A DNA stretch of 8,140 nucleotides from CAZTTH01 sp964615975 (GTDB lineage: Bacteria; Verrucomicrobiota; Lentisphaeria; JABSQK01; JAJFLO01): contig CAZTTH010000090.1 in the NCBI GenBank assembly GCA_964615975.1, positions 1 to 8,140 on the forward strand. Direction: 5' to 3'. Of this stretch, positions 5,813 to 8,140 are shown in pieces (position 1 is the stretch's first letter; each line of letters begins with the position of its first letter). The position numbers and the translations under genes were made by a program. The notes beneath the pieces were generated by a model. It was not told where the DNA came from. It saw nothing but the letters and a program-made list of their open reading frames with translations, and did no database searches.

Positions 5813-7849
5813 TTAAAAGCGCCATGTCAATTTCCCATAAAATCCACGTTCGACCTCGGTATTGATGTAAGAGATGAAATTGGACGTATATTCCGGCCGG
5901 CCGGGATCAAGCAGATTCTGACCGACCAGCGCGACTGACAATGATGGCAATGGCTTCCATTCCAGGCCGAGATCAAGGCTGAGATAATCGGATATGCCCA
6001 GCGCCGGCAGTCCATCGACATAACGGATCCAGCTATTGAGAATGATTTTGGCGGTTAAATCCAGGCTTGATAACAGGGACAACTGTTGGCGGGGATAATT
6101 CTTTTCGTCATTTAACGCTTGCGGATCGGTGCTGGTTTTGGGCGCGTGTAATTGGGTCCACGCCAGGCTGTAACTGGTTTTAATTGACCACCGATTCAGG
6201 AGCTTGCATTCGACTGCTGCTTCACCCCCATAGGTTTCTCCCTGCATCCGGTTGTGGACCATAAAGGGAAGCACAATATGGCTGGGCTGACCCGGTGGCC
6301 GCGGTTCCGCAAATGCCATGGAAGGATCCAGATCCAGAGAGCGCAAATGATCGTAATCATGATAAAATCCGGTGAGGTCGAACGACAATTTTGGACGCGG
6401 CTGCACCCGGTAACCAAGTTCCCAGGCGATCAAGGTTTCCGCGGCCATATCCGAGTTGCCATTCAAGGTGATCAATCGAGGCAGGGGGGAAGAAGGGCGA
6501 TAACTGAAATTGATCCGCCCATCATCCTCGACTCGGGACGGCGTGCGGACGGCGCGGGAAACCGCGGCCCAGATGGTCTGCTTCTCCGTTGGAGTCAGCA
6601 ATAATCGCAGACTCGGCTGAGGCTCAAAATCGGTGTAATGATCGCGCTCGATCTTGACCCCGACAATGACATGAAACAGTTTTTCAACCACGGTCACATC
6701 ATCCTGGATGAAACCACTGTAATTGTAGAGATTATCCGAGTGCCTTACCAGGCTGACAAGCTCTCGGTCTTCATAACGATCATGGATGATCCGTGTTCCC
6801 AACCCCCAGATGAGATCATGCCGATCCGCCAGTTGCAGGCGATGTTGAAAATCTATATCGACGGTGTCCACAGTGATATCAATCAAACTATTGCCGAAGC
6901 GATGATAACGTTCATAGTAGAGTTGCAGGGACAGGGATTGATTATCGTCGATATCTTTTTCCCATCGCCCGAGGATATTGCCGCCATTGGTTTGGGTGTC
7001 TTCTTCGCGATAGAATCCGGGGAAGGGATTGAGCGCGGGAATGAACACGGCCTGCCCGGCATCGGATTGATAATAATCCCCCTGCAAGGTCAGGCGATCG
7101 GTTTTAGTGGGCTGCCAGTCCCAGCGAAAACCTTGCTTCAGATAGTCCGCATCATCGCCCACGCCATGTCCGGCGGGATCGTGTCCAGATGCGCTCACAT
7201 AGCCCTGTGAATATATCCGCGCCCATGATTTTTCTCCCCATTGAAAACCATAGCGGATACTGCCAAAACCGGGGTGTTCGGTGCCGCTGCCCAGACTGAG
7301 TAACCCACCCTGGGTCTGTTGCGCGCTTTTCGTAATGATATTGATCACCCCGTTGACCGCGTTGGCGCCCCACATTGTCGCTCCCGGGCCACGGATCACT
7401 TCAATGCGGTCGATATCATCCATGATGACCTCCTGCAAACTCCAATACACTCCGGAGAAAGTGTGATTATAGACACTGCGCCCATCAATCAACACCAGCA
7501 ATTTATTGGCATATATGCCATTGAATCCGCGCGCCGTGATCGCCCATTTATTGCCGTCGATTCGTGCCACATGCAGTCCGGGAGCCAGGCGCAGCGCTTC
7601 CGGAATACTGGCGGCGCCAGAACGCCGTATATCCTCCTGGGTAATGACATAAATTGCGGTCGTGGCATTCGCGAGGGGTTCGGCTTTCTTCGACGCGGAA
7701 GTGACCACCACGGTCATCAGTTCATCCAGTGATAATTGCTCAAGGTCGGAAAACGCGGGTTCAGCCTCCATGGCATTCCCACATGAGCAGATTGTAAAGA
7801 GCATAAAAACCATGAATCTTTGGCCAAATACCCCGCAGGTGGATCTCAT
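5813..7849 (-). CDS. TonB-dependent outer-membrane receptor, 678 aa
   Basis: This is an outer-membrane active-transport receptor of the BtuB/Cir/FepA-like class, energised by TonB-ExbB-ExbD from the inner membrane. A signal peptide covers about residues 1-27. A TonB-box-like stretch, MTVVVTSASKK (45-55), follows the acidic segment LEQLSLDEL that precedes many such boxes. The plug domain spans about 56-175, with VITQEDIRRSGAASIPEALRL, ITARGFNG, LLVLIDGRSVY and the strongly conserved IEVIRGPGATMWGANAVNGVINIITK. The remaining roughly 500 residues form the beta-barrel, ending in GFYGKLTWRF with the C-terminal aromatic residue needed for barrel assembly. The length is normal for a 22-strand receptor and no break is seen. 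The start at 7849 has AGGAGG eight bases upstream. It is first in the four-gene operon, behind a good promoter. The ligand (siderophore, cobalamin, sugar, peptide or other) cannot be told from the sequence; pairing with an OppA-like protein is suggestive only. Confidence 0.95.
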   Translation of the reverse strand: MRSTCGVFGQRFMVFMLFTICSCGNAMEAEPAFSDLEQLSLDELMTVVVTSASKKAEPLANATTAIYVITQEDIRRSGAASIPEALRLAPGLHVARIDGNKWAITARGFNGIYANKLLVLIDGRSVYNHTFSGVYWSLQEVIMDDIDRIEVIRGPGATMWGANAVNGVINIITKSAQQTQGGLLSLGSGTEHPGFGSIRYGFQWGEKSWARIYSQGYVSASGHDPAGHGVGDDADYLKQGFRWDWQPTKTDRLTLQGDYYQSDAGQAVFIPALNPFPGFYREEDTQTNGGNILGRWEKDIDDNQSLSLQLYYERYHRFGNSLIDITVDTVDIDFQHRLQLADRHDLIWGLGTRIIHDRYEDRELVSLVRHSDNLYNYSGFIQDDVTVVEKLFHVIVGVKIERDHYTDFEPQPSLRLLLTPTEKQTIWAAVSRAVRTPSRVEDDGRINFSYRPSSPLPRLITLNGNSDMAAETLIAWELGYRVQPRPKLSFDLTGFYHDYDHLRSLDLDPSMAFAEPRPPGQPSHIVLPFMVHNRMQGETYGGEAAVECKLLNRWSIKTSYSLAWTQLHAPKTSTDPQALNDEKNYPRQQLSLLSSLDLTAKIILNSWIRYVDGLPALGISDYLSLDLGLEWKPLPSLSVALVGQNLLDPGRPEYTSNFISYINTEVERGFYGKLTWRF

Positions 7850-7857
7850 TTGAATTG

Positions 7858-7863
7858 CCTCCT
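7858..7863 (-). promoter_or_regulatory. Ribosome binding site of the receptor gene
   Basis: AGGAGG on the minus strand lies 8 bases upstream of the ATG at 7849-7847. This is an ideal Shine-Dalgarno sequence and the strongest in the operon, consistent with high expression of the first gene. Confidence 0.85.
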
Positions 7864-7901
7864 GAATGAAATTATTAATCTAGCGCAACAGATGTTGGCA
7901 T

Positions 7902-7929
7902 ATTATATCCATCATCAGGGAGATTTCGA
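7902..7929 (-). promoter_or_regulatory. Candidate sigma70-type promoter of the four-gene operon
   Basis: The minus strand has TATAAT (7907-7902), a perfect -10, with TCGAAA (7929-7924), 4 of 6 to the -35 consensus, 16 bases upstream. Start of transcription would fall near 7895, leaving a leader of about 45 bases to the receptor ATG. No second promoter is evident in the 11-13 base gaps downstream, so it may drive all four genes. No operator or Fur-type palindrome was recognised here. Confidence 0.5.
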
Positions 7930-7956
7930 CCAGATTGGGGAAAAAGGAAGCTGAGA

Positions 7957-8076
7957 ATGTGGCCTGGGGTGGAGGTGCTTTCAGGTGCGATTATAATCCG
8001 GGCGACGTGGAATCGGCGTTTCAGTTCGGCATTCGTGATGGTGAAGCGCTACCGCATAATCGCCGGGCCAGGCTGA
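7957..8076 (+). CDS. Possible small ORF of 39 aa, unrecognised
   Basis: The frame begins with ATG behind an AAGGAAG that could act as ribosome site (about six bases spacing). It reads MWPGVEVLSGAIIIRATW and on to a TGA at 8074-8076. The product is basic, has no domain I recognise and no clear membrane segment. It lies in DNA that may belong to a repeat family, divergent from the receptor operon. It is as likely to be a chance frame as a gene. The stretch 7850-8140 holds otherwise only the operon promoter, the palindrome GATTATAATC (7989-7998) and the repeat copy at the right edge. Confidence 0.15.
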   Translation: MWPGVEVLSGAIIIRATWNRRFSSAFVMVKRYRIIAGPG

Positions 8077-8102
8077 CTCATCCCGATCGGAGCGGAGGAA
8101 AC

Positions 8103-8140
8103 GTATGTGTTTAGCGCAGAGTTTGAAGCTGGTGGAGTTT
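8103..8140 (+). repeat. 38-bp repeat unit, copy 2 (cut by window edge)
   Basis: This is the inverted counterpart of 1817-1854 (33 of 38 identical) and runs to the last base, so the repeat probably extends beyond the window. It starts two bases before an ATG. Confidence 0.75.
8105..8140 (+). CDS. Possible 5' end of a small ORF inside the repeat
   Basis: The ATG at 8105 follows GGAGG at a spacing of about six bases and opens the frame MCLAQSLKLVEF, which continues past the window end. Taken alone this looks like a gene start. However, the same sequence recurs inverted at 1817-1854 with an in-frame stop, in a gap with no gene. That suggests a repeat that happens to be open here, or the front of a repeat-borne gene with a decayed relative. 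I do not recognise the peptide. Confidence 0.2.
   Translation, partial: MCLAQSLKLVEF

Noticed and set aside
6638..7210. 190-codon plus-strand open frame
   Set aside because: It is antisense within the beta-barrel region of the receptor gene and shows no domain of its own.

Overview
This window looks like part of a Gram-negative chromosome with roughly balanced base composition. It encodes a TonB-dependent outer-membrane receptor, two exported periplasmic proteins and an inner-membrane sensor, which together require a two-membrane envelope. The phylum cannot be fixed from the genes alone. The palindrome-rich repeats between genes remind me of those in Verrucomicrobiota (Pedosphaera-like) genomes, but that is an impression from memory; a proteobacterium is also possible. 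All five confident genes lie on the minus strand, so transcription runs from high to low coordinates.

From the right edge in transcription order: positions 7850-8140 hold a good minus-strand promoter for the receptor gene and, further out, DNA with two weak small plus-strand reading frames. The last 38 bases are an inverted copy of a sequence found at 1817-1854. Next comes a compact four-gene cluster with gaps of only 11-13 bases, probably one operon: a TonB-dependent receptor (7849-5813), a YfiR/DUF4154 periplasmic protein (5801-5217), a membrane histidine kinase with a CHASE8-like periplasmic domain and HAMP linker (5203-3671), and an OppA-type substrate-binding protein (3657-1984). The 421-base gap 1563-1983 holds a roughly 180-base repeat element with terminal inverted repeats and internal hairpins, then a separate promoter for a CNNM/CBS/CorC-family membrane protein (1562-240). 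The left 239 bases carry a compound hairpin repeat and a strong short palindrome, with no convincing gene.

How the genes may work together (inference): the receptor imports or senses an extracellular ligand. The OppA-like protein could bind it, or a peptide, in the periplasm. YfiR could gate the kinase through its periplasmic domain, as YfiR gates the diguanylate cyclase YfiN in Pseudomonas. Here the YfiN-type sensory half is joined to a histidine kinase instead of a GGDEF domain. No response regulator, permease, ATPase or TonB/ExbBD gene is present in the window, so the output and energy partners must be encoded elsewhere. The CorC-family gene appears to be an independent unit concerned with divalent cations.
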